Part shown: positions 23,741 through 36,329 of the stretch, in pieces | Position numbering within the stretch: the first letter of the stretch is position 1 | Layout: each line of letters starts with the position of its first letter | NCBI GenBank assembly: GCA_029747015.1 | Contig: JAKOGI010000083.1 | Location: 559,501-623,500 of the forward strand | DNA from: Carnegiea gigantea | Taxonomy: Eukaryota; Streptophyta; Magnoliopsida; Caryophyllales; Cactaceae | Direction: 5' to 3' | DNA length: 64,000 nucleotides | Notes under the pieces: model-generated | The model's database searches: none | The model's input: only the letters and a program-made list of their open reading frames with translations | Told to the model about the DNA's origin: nothing | Position numbers and translations under genes: made by a program

Positions 23741-25505
23741 ATTGGTATCAGCACAAAAAACTTTTGCATCTAGGTAAATATCAAATCCATCAATTTTTGT
23801 GTTGGATTTGCTTAAATTTTCCTCCTTTTCTATGCCATTTTTGTCTTCAGTTCTCTATCTCTAAATCTCTTATCTAGTCCACAAAGAATCCCAATCATAG
23901 CATAAACACAATTCCTAATCTAAACACATCCTTAAAGCTTCGCAAAAAAGCCCAAAACACAAAACCAGAAACTTAGCACTACCACCTCGTGCCACTTGGC
24001 AAGCCCGTGCTGAAATCCAGCACTTTGGAATTTTGACCCAAACTTTTGGCATGACTACCCCGTTCCACATAGCATGACCATGCCACCCCCTTATTCACTA
24101 CTTCATGTCCGTGCCACTCGTAGTACACCCGTGCTTCCTCTATTTCCATCATTGTCTCTCTTTTCACCTTATAAACTACTACAAACCATTGTCAACAAGG
24201 GTGATGCTTCTTAACAAGCCCATGAGATAAATAGGGCCATTGAAAAGCTTCAAGCTCAAGTAAGAAAGCTTAGCAAGCAAATTGTTCAAAAGAAGAAGCT
24301 CATGAAAGAGTCTCCTTACTTTGATGTTATTAGTTTGGTTCCTACCATCTATTTGAGATGGTTTCAAACACTTAAAGATTATTTTGAGGCAAACGGATGC
24401 ATGGGTGAAGAGAGTTTCTTGATGGCTACTCAAAAACTCCAAGGTCATGCGTCCTATTGGTTTAAATGCTTTAGGAGGGAGAGAGCTCCTCAAGGTAAGC
24501 TCAGAATTAAGACTTAGAGTAAGCTTAAGTCACACAACAATGTAAGATTCAACCCATATTAACTCATTGAAAGACAAATCTTAGAAGAAAAATCAATTGT
24601 TCTCCAAGAGAAGATATTGGTTCAAGATGAAAATGAGCCTATTTTGGGTTTTGATGAAGCAAGAGAAATCTGGACCATGGATGGAAGCTTCCCTAAAGCT
24701 CCCATTTAAATGATCTCACACTAATTTATTCTTTTGAAGAAACTACAGAGGTTTAAGTTCAAGTTCAAGAAGAAGAAGAGCCTATAAAGGATCAAGAAGA
24801 GGCCAATGAAGAAAAAGAGATTATTTTAGATCTTGAAGAGAAAGAAGTTAAGTTAAAGTCCAACTTGGAGGTCATCCTATCAATTGTCCCTCAATCTCAC
24901 CCTTATCCTCTCCATTTTACAAATTTATGAATTGAGTTAAACATCACTAAGGAAGATCTACTTTCATTTCAAATGACCAAGTTCCGGAATAAGGATGTAT
25001 ATGATATGGATGCTTGGTATCTATTTCTTGGGAGACCATTGAAATTTAGCCCTAATATTATTTTTCATGAGACACCTAACTTCTATCTTCCAAATCCTCC
25101 TCAACCCTGAACCCCCACAAAAATTCAAGCTTCACAAAGAAATCATTTTCCCTTCCAAACCAAACATGAGACTCTCACCCTTGTTCACAGAAAGATTATT
25201 TGACTTCTTTCCTATCAAAAGTGAGGCTCCACAAGTCAAGTTTATGAATGATAAGAGAATCCCTTTTGAAATTGGTTGTGATGAGTATATTAAAATTCAA
25301 TGGGCTCATAGATGTTAGAAAGATCTTTCATCCCATTGGAATATCTCTAAAATCCTTTTAACAATTCATACACATTCAAGATGGGTGGAAATCTTAGTGC
25401 AATGTGTTTTCTCAAACTTAATAGGTGACACAAGTTATCAGGAGTGGTATTCTTGGATTACAAATGTAAGGATTTGAGGTTAAATCTTATTTAAGGGGGA
25501 GAGAT
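23741..25505 (+). pseudogene. Array internal unit 1: PBS, gag and protease-end remnant, polypurine tract
   Basis: TTGGTATCAG at 23742 resembles the initiator tRNA-Met PBS. A gag-like block runs from about 24185: QVRKLSKQIVQKK, then YLRWFQTLKDYFEANG and FLMATQKLQGHASYWFKCF (24350-24475), with stops between segments. After a Glu/Lys-rich stretch, MDAWYLFLGRPLKF (about 25005-25050) resembles the end of a retroviral-type protease domain. No RT or integrase follows. TTTAAGGGGGAGAGAT at 25490-25505 is the polypurine tract before the next LTR. Confidence 0.7.
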
Positions 25506-26644
25506 TGATGCGAAGAAAACCACGAAGATTAAAATTTCCTCCAAGCTAATACCATGTCCAAATAAGAACAACGATGACCTTTGAAAGTAGAACTCAAAGT
25601 CTTAAAGCTCCAAGGTTATTATTATTTTGTGGCCTTTAAGATCATAAGTAATATAGAAAAAGGGTATTTAGGTAAATTAGAGCTCTAAATAAGGAGATTA
25701 GCTAGCCTATCGACCCAAAACTACCTCATTGACTCATTTCAGTTTTCTGGATAGAACACTTTACGTCACTTCTAGCTCTGTTTCGACCAAGAAAATGAGC
25801 TCCAACTTATGCAAATTTTACATGGATCGATAGCCTCTAATGTCTATTTTTAAACAAGCCTTGAATCATGTTTAAACGCCAAGTATTGAGCATGTTAAAG
25901 ACTATTAACCAAGCAAAGGTCATTCTAAGGTTGGAAAATGCACACTTTCAATTATGAGCTTAATTAGGGAGGATACAACTGTAATTTTAGAGATTAATCA
26001 GTCGAGGGTGATTTTACACACTCAAAGGAAGATTCTCTAACTCACTGTACCTCTATTGGTGAAGTAAATCCTTCTCCAAACTCTCTAAAAGATGAAGGAT
26101 GAATCTTTGAAAATACAGCTAACCTTGTTTGTAATTATCTTAAGCATCATGATTTATTTTTCTAGGATATTTTATAAGGCCTCTATATGCCACTTACCCC
26201 ACTAATGTAATACTGATCCCCCTCCAATTGGGTCCTTATAGACCCAATTATCTCCATGAAAATTCAGCCTTGTTGAATGATATGAGAGCTTAAAGCTCAG
26301 TGCTTTTTCTCAATATCTTTATCTCTCTTATGAGGGTGGTGATTTGAGTTCATCTCGTTAATCTAATCTTTGATACTAAGGCTATAAAGGGTTAAAGGAT
26401 GGGTTGATCTAATCTAGGTGGTGGTTTAACCTTTAGCCTAAATATATCCCTTTGATTATTCTCTTGATTCCCTATCCAAAATATTGATCCAATTCCATTA
26501 GAAGAGTTCTTCTATTTCGAGATTCCCTCTCTCTCTCTCTCTCTCTCTCGATTCACCTCTAGGAAAATTGATCTTCAATATCCTATGGACTCATCTTTAA
26601 AGATTTATCACTTTATTTGGTCAAATGAAATTCAACGTGGAACA
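25506..26644 (+). repeat. Array LTR 2
   Basis: Starts TGATGCGAAG directly after a polypurine tract. It contains a (CT)n run at about 26524-26549 that is much shorter in LTR 1 and longer in LTR 3. Confidence 0.85.
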
Positions 26645-28421
26645 ATTTGTGTCAGAGCAAAAGTTCCTACATCTAGGTAAGCATCAAATCCATCAATCTT
26701 TACATTGGATTTGCTTAAAGTTTTCTCCTTTTCTCTATATCATTTTTGCCTTTAGTTCTTCCTCTCTAAATCTCTTATTTAGTCCAAAAAGAACCTTAAT
26801 TATAGGCCAAACACAATCCCAAACCTAAACTCATCCCTAAAACTTCACCAAACAAAAAAGCCAAAAATATTAAACTAGAAATTTGGCACTACCACCACGT
26901 GCCACTTGGCATTCCCGTGTCAAAATCCTACACTTTGGAATTTTGACCCAAGAGTTTGGCACGACCACCTAGTGCCAAAGAGCACGACCATGCCACCCCA
27001 TTTTTCACTATTTCATGTTCATGCCACCCGTAGCATGCTTGTGCTTCCCCTGTTTCTGATGTTTTCTCTCTTTTCACCTTACAAACTACTACCAATCCTA
27101 GTTAATAAGGGACATGCTTCTCAACAAGCCCATGAGATAAATAGGTCCATTATGGAGCCTTAAACTTAATTAAGGAAGCTTAGAAAGCAAATCACTCAAA
27201 AGTAAAGGGTCATGAAAGAGTCTCCTTGCTTTGATGGAATTAGTTTAGATCTACCATCTATTTGAGATGGATTTAAACACTTAAAGATTATTTTATGGAA
27301 TAAAATGCTCGGGTGAAGAAAATTTCTTGATATTCTACTCAAAAATTCCAAAGTCATGCCTATTATTGGTTTAAATGCTTTAAGAGGGAGAGAGCTCTTC
27401 AAGGCAAGCGCCAAATAAAGACTTGGAGTAAGCTTAAAAGTCACACATGCATGTGACATTCAACCCATATTAACTCATTGAAGTAGACCTCTTGGGAGAA
27501 AAATCAATTGTTCTTCAAAAGAAAATATTTGTTCAAGATGAAAACAAGCCTATTTTGGGGTTCGATGAAGCAAGAGAAAGCTTGATCATGGATGAGAGCT
27601 CCCTTAAAGCTCCCATTCACATGAATTCTATACTAGTTCCTTATTTTCAAGAAACTACGGAGGTTTAAGTTCAAGTTCAAGAGGAAAGAGAGCCTACCAA
27701 GGTTCAAGAAGAGGCCGGGGGGGAAAAAAAAGAAGAGATCATTTTAGATCTTGAAGAGAAAGAAGTTGAGTCAAAGTCCAACTTGCAGGTTATACTACCT
27801 ATTGTCCCTAAATCTCACTCTTATCCTCTCCATTTTACCAATTTGAGAATTAAGGTAAACATCACTAAGGAAGCTCCACTTTTATTTTAAATGAGCAAGT
27901 TGAGGAATAAGGCTATGTATGATAATGATGCTTAGTATCTATTTCTGAGGAGATCATCAAAATTTAGCCCCAACATTGTTTTTTATAAAAGACCCAAAAT
28001 CCATCTTCGAAATCTTGCTCAACCTCAAATCTCAAAAAAATTAAAGCCTAAAAAGAAATCATTTACCCTTCTAAACCAAATGTGAAACTCTCACCCTTGT
28101 CGGCACAAAGAGCATTCGACTCCTTTCCCCTCAGAAGTGAGTCTCCACAAATCAAGCTTGTGAATGATAAGAGAATTCCTTTGAAATGAGTTATAATGAG
28201 TATAATAAAATTTTCAATAGGCTCATAAAAATTAGAAAGTTCTTTCTTCTCATTGGAGTATCTCCTAAATCCTTAAACAATTCATACATGTTTAGGAAGG
28301 GTAGTACTCTTAGCATAATGAGTTTTCTCAAACTTAATGGGTGACACAAGTTATCAAGAGCAGTATACTTGGATTACAAATGCAAGGACTTAAGGTCAAA
28401 TCCTCTTTAATGGGGAGAGAT
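26645..28421 (+). pseudogene. Array internal unit 2: gag and protease-end remnant
   Basis: Same layout as unit 1, with a degraded PBS (TTGTGTCAGAGC at 26647-26658). Gag-like sequence at about 27150-27440 has more frame breaks than unit 1. AAAAAAGAAGAGATC near 27725 and the Glu-rich stretch correspond to 24820. It ends in TTAATGGGGAGAGAT before LTR 3. Confidence 0.7.
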
Positions 28422-29430
28422 TGACACGGAGAAGACCACGAAGATTGGAATTTCCTCCAAGCTAAAACCATGGTCCAAATAAGAACAATGATGACCTTTG
28501 AAAGTAAGACTCAAAGTCTTGAAGCTCCAAGCTCATTATTAATTTGGGGCCTTAAAGATCACAAGTGACATAGAAAAATGGTGGTTAGGCAAATTAGTAG
28601 CCCTAAATAAGGAGATTAGCTAATCTATCCTCCCAAAACCACCTCATTAGCTCACTTCAGTTTTCTCTAGACTTTACCTCACTTCTAGCTCCGTTTTGAC
28701 CAAGCAAATGGGCTCCGAGTTTTGAAAACTTTACATGGATAAATAACCCTAAATGTCTTTATTCTAATATCCCTTAAATCATGTTTACAGTTCAAGTATT
28801 GGGCAGGTTATGCACCGTTAACCAAGGAAGGGTTGGTCCAGGGTTAGAAAATACGTGGTTTTAATCACGGGCTTAATTGGGGAGGATACAGTTGTAATCT
28901 TGGAGATTGATTAGTCTGGGATGAGTTTACACACTCAAATGAATATGTTTTAATAGCGACAACTCCATTGGTGCAGTGGAGCCTTCTCAAAGCTCCCTAG
29001 AAGATAGAGGATGAATCTTGAAAAATATAGCTTATCTTGATTGTAATTATCTTTAGCATCTTGATTTATTTTCTATGATATTTTATAAGCCCCCTATTGG
29101 CCTACTTTTATCACCAATGTAACAGCTAATCCCCCTCCAATTGGATATTTATAAACCCAATTACCTCCAAGAAAATTCATACTTATTGAATGATATGAGA
29201 GCTTAAAGCTTGGTGTTTTTTCTCAACATATTTATCTTTCTTAAGAGGATGGTGATTGAGTTCATCCTTTTAATCTAATTCTTGGTGCTAAGGCTTTAAA
29301 GGGTTACAGGATGGGTTAATTTAATCTGGGTGGTGTTTAACCTTTAGCCTAGATATATCCCTTTGATTAATCTCTTGGTTCTCTATCTCAAGTATTGATC
29401 CAATTGCATTAGAAGAGTTCTTCTATTTAC

Positions 29431-29483
<53 letters not shown>

Positions 29484-29579
29484 AGATCATCATTTGAAAG
29501 ATTGATCTTTAACATCCTTTGGGCTCATCTTCAAAGACTTCTCAGCTTTATTTGGTCAAAAGAATTTCAACATGGATCA
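28422..29579 (+). repeat. Array LTR 3
   Basis: Starts TGACACGGAGAAGACCACG and ends ACATGGATCA. It carries the longest (CT)n run, at about 29438-29481. Confidence 0.85.
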
Positions 29580-30415
29580 ATTGGTATCAGAGAGAAAAGT
29601 TTCTACATCTAGGTAGGCATCAAATTCATCAATCTTTGTGTTGGATTTGCTTAAAGTTTCCTTCTTTTCTATACCATTTTTGCCTTTAGTTGTCCCTCTC
29701 AAAATCTCTTGTCTAGTCCACAAAGAACCCTAATTATAGGTCAAACACAATGTCTAACCAAAACATATCCCTAAAGTTGCACAAAACAATACGAAACTAG
29801 AAAGTTAGCACGGTCACCTCGTGCCACTTTGGCACCCCCTTACCGAAATCCTGCACTTTCGAATTTTGACATAGAAATTTGGCATGATTACCCCACGTCA
29901 TAGAGCACAGCCATGCCACCCCCTTTTTCATTATTTCATGTCCGTGCCACCCGTATCGCGTCCTTACTTCCCCTATTTCCTTCCTTTTCTCTATTTTCTC
30001 CTTATAAACTACTACCAACCATGGTTAATAAGGTAAATGCTTCTCCACAAGTCCATGAGATACACTAGGCCATTGTGGAGCTTCAAGCTCAAGTAAGAAA
30101 GCTTATCAAGCAAATTGCCCAAAAGAAGAAGGTCATTAAAGAGCCTCCTTATTTTGATGGTATTAGTCTGGATCTTGGTATCTAGTTGAGATGGGTTCAA
30201 ACACTGGAAGATTGTTTAAAGGCAAAAGGATGCTTAAGTGAAGCGAGTTTCTTAATAGCTACTTAAAAACTCTAAGGCCATGCCCACTCTTGGTTTAAAT
30301 GCCTTAGGAGGAGAGCCTTCATGGCAAGCCCAAAGTAAAGACTTGGAGTAAGCCTAAGTCACACATGGATGTAAGATTCAACCTGTATCAACTCATTAAA
30401 GAACAACTCCTATAA
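29580..30415 (+). pseudogene. Array internal unit 3, truncated in gag
   Basis: PBS TTGGTATCAGAG at 29581-29592 is the best preserved of the three. Gag-like blocks correspond to unit 1 (30020-30360). The match stops near 30415, shortly after the gag segment, and the sequence passes into Tat RT on the other strand. No fourth LTR is present. Confidence 0.7.
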
Positions 30416-31000
30416 GAGCATGTCTAGTAGTGTTATTAACAAAATATCTTTGTGGGATAGGAAAGCCATCTTTTGAACTTGCCTTATTAAGATCACTAAA
30501 ATTTACACACACTCTTACTTTTCCATCTTTCTTTGGAACTAGGACAATACTTGCTTCCGACTCAGGGTAATATGCAACCTTGATGAACCCTGCCTCCAGT
30601 TGTTTCTACATCTCTTTCTTTATTTTTGAGGTCCATTCTAGTTTTATCCTGCAGAGTTTTTCTTTTACTAGATTAGCATTTGGATAGGGAGGAATTTTAT
30701 GATTAGCAATATCTCGACCTATGCCTAGCATGTCATTGTAAGAGCATGTGAAGAAATCTATGAATACCCATAGGAGTGAAGGGAAACTTTCTTGCTCCTC
30801 TAAAGTTAGTGATTTCTTATTTTAAGCTCTGGGGACTTTTCTAGAGTTCCTAAATTGATTATTATTGTATGTTCAATCATGGAAGTTCAGTTTTCATGAT
30901 TTTCGACTACTTTAATTAGATATTTAGGAGTTATATCTCCATTTTTATTATAAAAGATAAAGCATTCAGAAGGAGAAGGCTGAAAGGAGCTGTAAGCAAA
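30416..31000 (-). pseudogene. Tat reverse transcriptase, N-terminal remnant
   Basis: The minus strand reads SYNDMLGIGRDIANHKIPPY (about 30680-30745), then KLCRIKLEWTSKIKKEM, then AGFIKVAYYPESEASIVLVP and KKDGKVRVCVNFSDLNKASS (about 30470-30590). This is the fingers region of a Tat/Ogre RT up to and including the KDGK and DLN motifs. The domain stops at 30416, before the YxDD catalytic box. The rest of RT, RNase H and integrase is missing. Confidence 0.8.
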
Positions 31001-31939
31001 AGACTTCATCTCGTTGAAATCCGAAAAAAAAGTACATCTGATATAGGGACATAAATTGAAGACTGAGTCTTAGACTCTCTTAGACTACCCCCTATAACTA
31101 TAGTGCACACTTCTCCTTTCACCTTAACTATCTTGGTCACTTGTTTGCAGTCTTCAACACTAGCCTCAATGACAAAGTTTATAGGGCCAAATTCGCTATT
31201 GGACATGGCAAGGGACAAATAGTAGCAATGTCTTCTCAGTTCCTTTGACCTTGCTTAAATAGGATCCTGAATATGTTGCTTTTAGCCAAATGAGTCCAAT
31301 CTTGAGTGGATTGATCTCTTGTTATGGTAGTAAGCGCTTCTTTCTCCAATAACTAGCAGTCACTGAATACTTCTAACCCAAGCACTAAGATTCCCTTCTC
31401 TCATACATGATGGGGCTCGGGGAAGCCATAGAAAGGATAATTGTCTCCCTCAAGAAAGAACTATCCATTAAAAGTGCGGGATAAGGCCTTATAATGTAGT
31501 GGTTTTGTTACCCTTTCCTAACAGCATCTTTTTGATCTTAGGCTTTTTATCAGGCTTCAATAACTTCTTCAAGAGTGGGCTGATACCCTAACCTGAATTG
31601 ATAATCATCCATTTGAATCAGGGAAAGAAAGTCCAACCTTGTGCTCTTCGTCTCATAGCCATTCCTGGGAAGTATCCAACTTTTAAAGGATAGCATTCAT
31701 ATTCATATTCAAATTCGAATAGGGATCAAAGTTGAAAGAAGTCTGGGTCTTCTCCAAGGCTGTCATCAGTTTAAAGTTATAGAGCCCTTTGACATTGCAA
31801 TTATGGTCTATTTCTAATATTAGCACTTGTTACTAATTGTAGCACACAAATTATCGCCTTCGATAGGGACCACCTACCCCTTTATCAGCATGTTCGTCTT
31901 GTGGTGTAGGGTAGATAGAACTATCTAGTGATCGTGAAG
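31001..31939 (-). pseudogene. Tat protease-RT linker
   Basis: Lies between the two recognisable pol domains. The frame 31006-31218 carries FVIEASVEDCKQVTKIV and ICGSLRESK-like text without a known motif. Multiple stops are present. It is assigned to Tat pol by position only. Confidence 0.5.
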
Positions 31940-32350
31940 TTATGGTCTTCCCAAGAGCAAGTTACAGGTAGACAGAATAGCCAGAACTTGGAATTCCACT
32001 TTCCTTTCAATAGGGCCTACATTAATAGGGAGGAGAATAGTGCCCAATAGCAGCTTTATGGAGTTATTATATGCTCCCAGATAGGTTGATTGTGTTAAGA
32101 GTTGATCTTCCTTGATTCCTAGTCTTTTAGATGTTTTCCAAGGGTGGGCATTCACAACTGACCCATTATCGAGTAGGGTGAGGGGTAGATACTTCTGAAG
32201 ACATATCACAGTAAGATACAAGGGGTTGTTATGCTTCAAACCTCTTGGTGGAAGATCTTTGCTACTAAAGGTTATAGTTCCTTTACCAGATATAATTAAA
32301 GCTATCATTTCCTCAGGCGTAGCTTTAGGAGACAAGTCAATTTTATTCAT
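31940..32350 (-). pseudogene. Tat aspartic protease
   Basis: A 136-residue open frame. It contains ITFSSKDLPPRGLKHNNPLY (residues 26-45), the active-site segment LLDNGSVVNAHPW with Asp61, and the closing LLLGRP. This matches the protease that cuts Gag-Pol in Tat/Ogre elements. It has a readable catalytic Asp-Asn-Gly, making it the best preserved domain of this old element, but neighbouring segments are broken. Confidence 0.85.
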
Positions 32351-33465
32351 CTCATCTATTAAGAGATGCCTATGCTTTTGAGAAGCTAGTATGAGTTATC
32401 AAATGGTCATTATAGCTTTAACTTTCTTTAATTACTTGAGCACTAAATCCTCTTCTTGACCTATTGTCCCTTTATGCTTTTTCAAGGCCTATTGTGGCTC
32501 TTTGGCATAGTGTTGCCTAGTGTTTTTGAGATGTTGGACTTTTCCTTGATCCTCTTCTCCCCAAAAGTCTTCTTCTTCATTCTTTCCCCAGAAATCATCG
32601 TCGCTTGCTCAGGTAGGTAGATAACCTCCCTGGGCTTCGTATACATCATCTTCATCACTTTCCCATAAGCCATAGACCTCTAGGTGTTGTAGGCATGCTT
32701 ACCCTTGGCTTTGGGCCATGAGTTCTTTGTATGAGCATAGAAGGATCCCATTCCTCTTCTTGATTATCGATAACAAAGATGCTTTTATGATCTCCCAATG
32801 GATTTTTGTCATTTTTGAGTTTTTGGGCTGTTTTAGGCAACAGGAGCTACCTGAGTTGAACATTCTTTAAGCTTTTTCTTAAAGGTTGAATAATTTTTTG
32901 TGTTATATCATCTAGACTGATGGCATTTATAGCATTTTATCGAATTAAAATATTTAGACTGCCTAAGTGCCTCATTTTCTAGCTTGGGCTCAAGAAGTTT
33001 GATTTTCCCTCTGGCAAAAAATCACTCTGTATCCTAGTTATAAGTGTTGTCTGTGTGGCTATACTTAGTAAAATAATTTATTTCATGCACTTCCTCAGAA
33101 CTGCTAGCGTTTTTATCCTTGTCTTGGTAATTGTCTTTCCAGTTACTACCAGTCTTGGCAGTTGCTTCCCTGGATAATTCTTCCTCTTCTAGGATGCCTA
33201 CATTCCTTAGTGTGGTGAAAGTTTCAAATGGTATAAATTGTAGGTGCTACCTACATGTGGGTTAGAAGTTCCTAATGAACAGTCTCTTAATCATCTTCTG
33301 AAGTTCGATTAGTCATATGAGTAGCCTTCACCCTCTATCTAGCTACATAGTCAGAGAACACTTCTTTCTCTCCTTACTTGAGCAACTTTAGGTCCCTCAG
33401 TGTGATCCAAAGGTCAACACTGTATGAATCCTAATGCCAAAATTCCCTGCAAAGATCATCCCAAT
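32351..33465 (-). pseudogene. Tat gag C-terminal and gag-pol linker
   Basis: Short minus-strand frames only (for example 32482-32673, Lys-rich). Position between gag and protease implies the C-terminal part of gag. I could not find a complete zinc knuckle. Confidence 0.45.
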
Positions 33466-33714
33466 TCATGAGCTTTCAGGGATTATGGAGTCATACCACC
33501 TCATCACATCCTTCTCGATGGCCCAAGGAAATATGAGGTGGAGTATGTCCTTATCCATTCCTTTTAAAGTCATTGTGCTAACAAATTTTCTAACGTGGTA
33601 GTGAGGACTTTCAATTCCATGAAGCTTAATATCAGGCATAGTGAACTTTGGGGTCAACTTCTCTTTTGGGATCAAAGTGAATCCCCTATATTCATTAATG
33701 TAACTGTTGAACAT
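33466..33714 (-). pseudogene. Tat gag core fragment
   Basis: An 82-residue frame reading TPKFTMPDIKLHGIESPHYH, then VSTMTLKGMDKDILHLIF, then DVMRWYDSIIPESS. The order and the closing RWYDS block match Tat/Ogre gag. It continues with stops on both sides. It lies just downstream, in element sense, of the solo LTR at 34008-35193. Confidence 0.75.
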
Positions 33715-34007
33715 GAAAGACTCCTTAAGCAGTTATTCTATGCGATCTATATATGGATCAGTGTAGGGAATGCCCTTCTTCAGTTCTTTTTCTTTCCTAT
33801 TCTTTATCTATCTTTTTCCATCATCATTCCCCTCCTCAACATGGGGTTGCTCATTATTCTCTACTTGGGATTCTTTGGTGACGTATTAGAGGATGATAGC
33901 CATCATCTCCATCTTCTTGTCACTCTCCTCTATTTTGGTTTGCATATTTTATATCATCTTTATAAGTTTTATGATCTTCTTGTTCTAATAAGGGCTACTA
34001 CTACGAC

Positions 34008-35193
34008 TGTTAGTGCACAGGTGTTGTATAGTAAAGATATCTTTTCCACAAGAACCAATTGTAGTCTATTAAGTTTGGTGCTTTAAAAATGCTAAGCAAG
34101 CAATTTCAATTTAGAGTTACTTAACACTATAACATATTTGAAGAATTCAATCAATTAAAGACATCTAGAGAATTGTTTCACCTTATAAAGATGTGGATCA
34201 ATGCAAAATATCATGTAAATGAACTATTATTGGGGGTTGAAAGGGGTACGATCACATGCAGAACTCACTCTTCTTTCGAAACAAATTGAATTGCCTAAAC
34301 TAACAAATCATTCCTTCAAATGCCCTTGTTTAGCCTAAGTTAAAGATCTTTGATAGCTAAAAGTCCTCTTAATAAGCGAATCTCTTTCAAGTATTGCTAA
34401 ATCATGTCCTATCTCGTCAATCAAATAGTAAGTTTCACCTTTTAGTCATTCACTTAACTATTTAGAATTAGCAAATAGATTTGGCCAAAATCCAAACACA
34501 ACAATTACACACAAAAGATAGAATTCAACCAATCCCAAACAAGAACAAGAACAATTAGATAAAGATGAAAGATTCCAACATCAATACTTGGCTAACAATC
34601 CCTAAATTGAGAAAACTACTCATACATATTCAAATCAACAAAACTAAACAGAGTTTTGAGAGAAGAAAATCTAGCTCCATTGTAGATCTTTCAAGGGTTT
34701 CTCAACTTAGCAAGGGCTCCAAAATAGCAAGCGATTCTTTAACACTCACACTCAAAACTACTAAAAATCTAAACTAAGCTAGGAAATATGGAAAAGGAAA
34801 GAAAAACTAGAGAGAATAGTTTTCTTGTATGTTGTGTTCTGTACTTCTTGTTGCAAAAATGGCCCTATTTATAAAGAAACACAATCAACCTTAGCCACAT
34901 GATAGAGGAAAGCGAACATACTAGTAGTTATGCCTTCACCACGGACAGTCCCTGGAGGGCTCCGTCTTGATCATCTTCTGTTTTTCCTTCCTTCTATGGG
35001 CATAGTGACTTAGGGGTGTCCGTGAGGAGTCAAGTTGCACTCAATTATGGTCAACTTTGGGGCAAAATGGTCCAAAGAACCATACTTAAGCATAAAACCG
35101 AAAAAGAAGTTTAAATTATCACATAAACCACATAATGTTCCCTAAAAATAGCACAAGTGACCTCAAAATTATATACACTTTAAGTACTTATCA
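34008..35193 (-). mobile_element. Athila-type solo LTR inserted in the Tat gag region
   Basis: A 1186-bp segment with termini TGTTAGTGCAC and ACTTATCA. In reverse it starts TGATAAGTACTTAAAGTG, closely matching the start of the 10204-19011 element's LTR. It also shares GTAGTCTATTAAG-like and TTAGCCACA words with it. No internal sequence is attached, so it looks like a solo LTR left by LTR-LTR recombination. The target duplication is unclear (TGTTA/TGTTC on one possible reading). Confidence 0.7.
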
Positions 35194-36329
35194 TGTTCCT
35201 AGCCATTGAATTGGTGATCGATTAGACTTTAACTTGGATCTTGGCCTTGACTTTGACCCGATAGTTGAGTTTCCTCTGATTGCTCCTTAGACAGTTGTCA
35301 CCTAGTTGATGGACTTCGTTTGTATACTTTCTTAGTCTTCCTCTTCCTTATCCTAATAAATAATAGAAAGTGCTTAGAACTAGCTCATCTTAATACCTTA
35401 TGACGAGGAATTAAACACTCAAAACATGCTGACTTAGGGATCAAAAATCCTAATGTCGAGAGCCCAGTATGCTGATTGTATGGAAAGTAACCCAAACAGA
35501 CGCTACCTGAATTATACCTAATTGTAGGATGCTGGTAGGTTCCCAGTGGGGCCCCAAGATTAACATCCTAATTTCTTTAATCCGTACTTAATCTAATGTA
35601 GTCAAGCTTCAGGGATGTCAGTCGGATTCCTAATTGGACCCCTGAAACAATCATCCTCACTCTTGCCCTTTTCTCCTAAGTTCAAACCCAACTAAATGCA
35701 TGCAAACTCTTATAGGGTACTAGCCAGGTTTCTAATTAGCCTAGAAAGATGACTTTTACTCATTGTTCCTAAATTGTAACTCAGGCCCAGACTGAAGACA
35801 ATCTTGACCGGGTTTTCCTTAAATAGCCTTTAGCTTACAAACTCTTATTTCCTTTTTTTGAACACCTAGCCAGACTCATTGAAGCTCAGTTAAATCTCCT
35901 TTTAGGACCTTTTACTCCTTATGCTAAGGTTTGCACCTAGTCGGGTCCAAGGTCAAGAACCCATAGAACTCAATTGGCCTCGGAGCTACTTGGGTTCATA
36001 ACCCTAGCCCCTAAGTTTAATCTTTCCTAACCTGGGCTCTCCTAGGACATAAAAAATCAATGCATAGTCCCTAGGGTTGAGGAAGTTGAATCTTATAAAA
36101 ACACATCCAATGATACACATGAATTCTAAGATATAAGTGCTTCAGGTTAGATTTAAATCAGTCATCTTGTGACCCAAATGCTTCGTATGTCATCCATGGG
36201 GTGCGTACTAAGACTACAACATTTTGGTTGCTTCCCTAAGTCATGGTGGGTCGAAAAGGATGTCACGGGTGGGTGGATCAATGCATGCTCAGTTTAGTCT
36301 AGTATCAAGTTAATGAGTTGATATCTCGA
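35194..36329 (-). other. Tat leader / 5' region, with a possible PBS
   Basis: No conserved protein is seen. On the minus strand 35540-35556 reads TGGGGCCCCACTGGGAA, which resembles the tRNA-Arg-type PBS used by Tat/Ogre elements but with mismatches and one missing base. If real, the 5' LTR would extend left to about 35557 and be about 1.95 kb long, but I could not align that extra part to the left LTR. Confidence 0.35.

Larger units (their letters stand above)
22617..30415 (+). mobile_element. Tandem array of a non-autonomous gag-only LTR element (LTR-int-LTR-int-LTR-int)
   Basis: Three LTRs of 1124, 1139 and 1158 bp alternate with internal regions of 1765, 1777 and about 840 bp (the last truncated). 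Each LTR is followed by a PBS of initiator tRNA-Met type, and each complete internal region ends in a polypurine tract. Internal regions hold a broken gag and a protease-end remnant but no RT or integrase, so this is a gag-only derivative moved by another element. The tandem arrangement is best explained by unequal recombination between LTRs. The third unit is cut off inside gag and joined to Tat RT. Confidence 0.8.

Noticed and set aside
33595..34086. 163-residue plus-strand frame rich in Leu/Phe/Ile
   Set aside because: Looks membrane-like but lies opposite Tat gag and runs into the solo LTR; no family resemblance and no start context.
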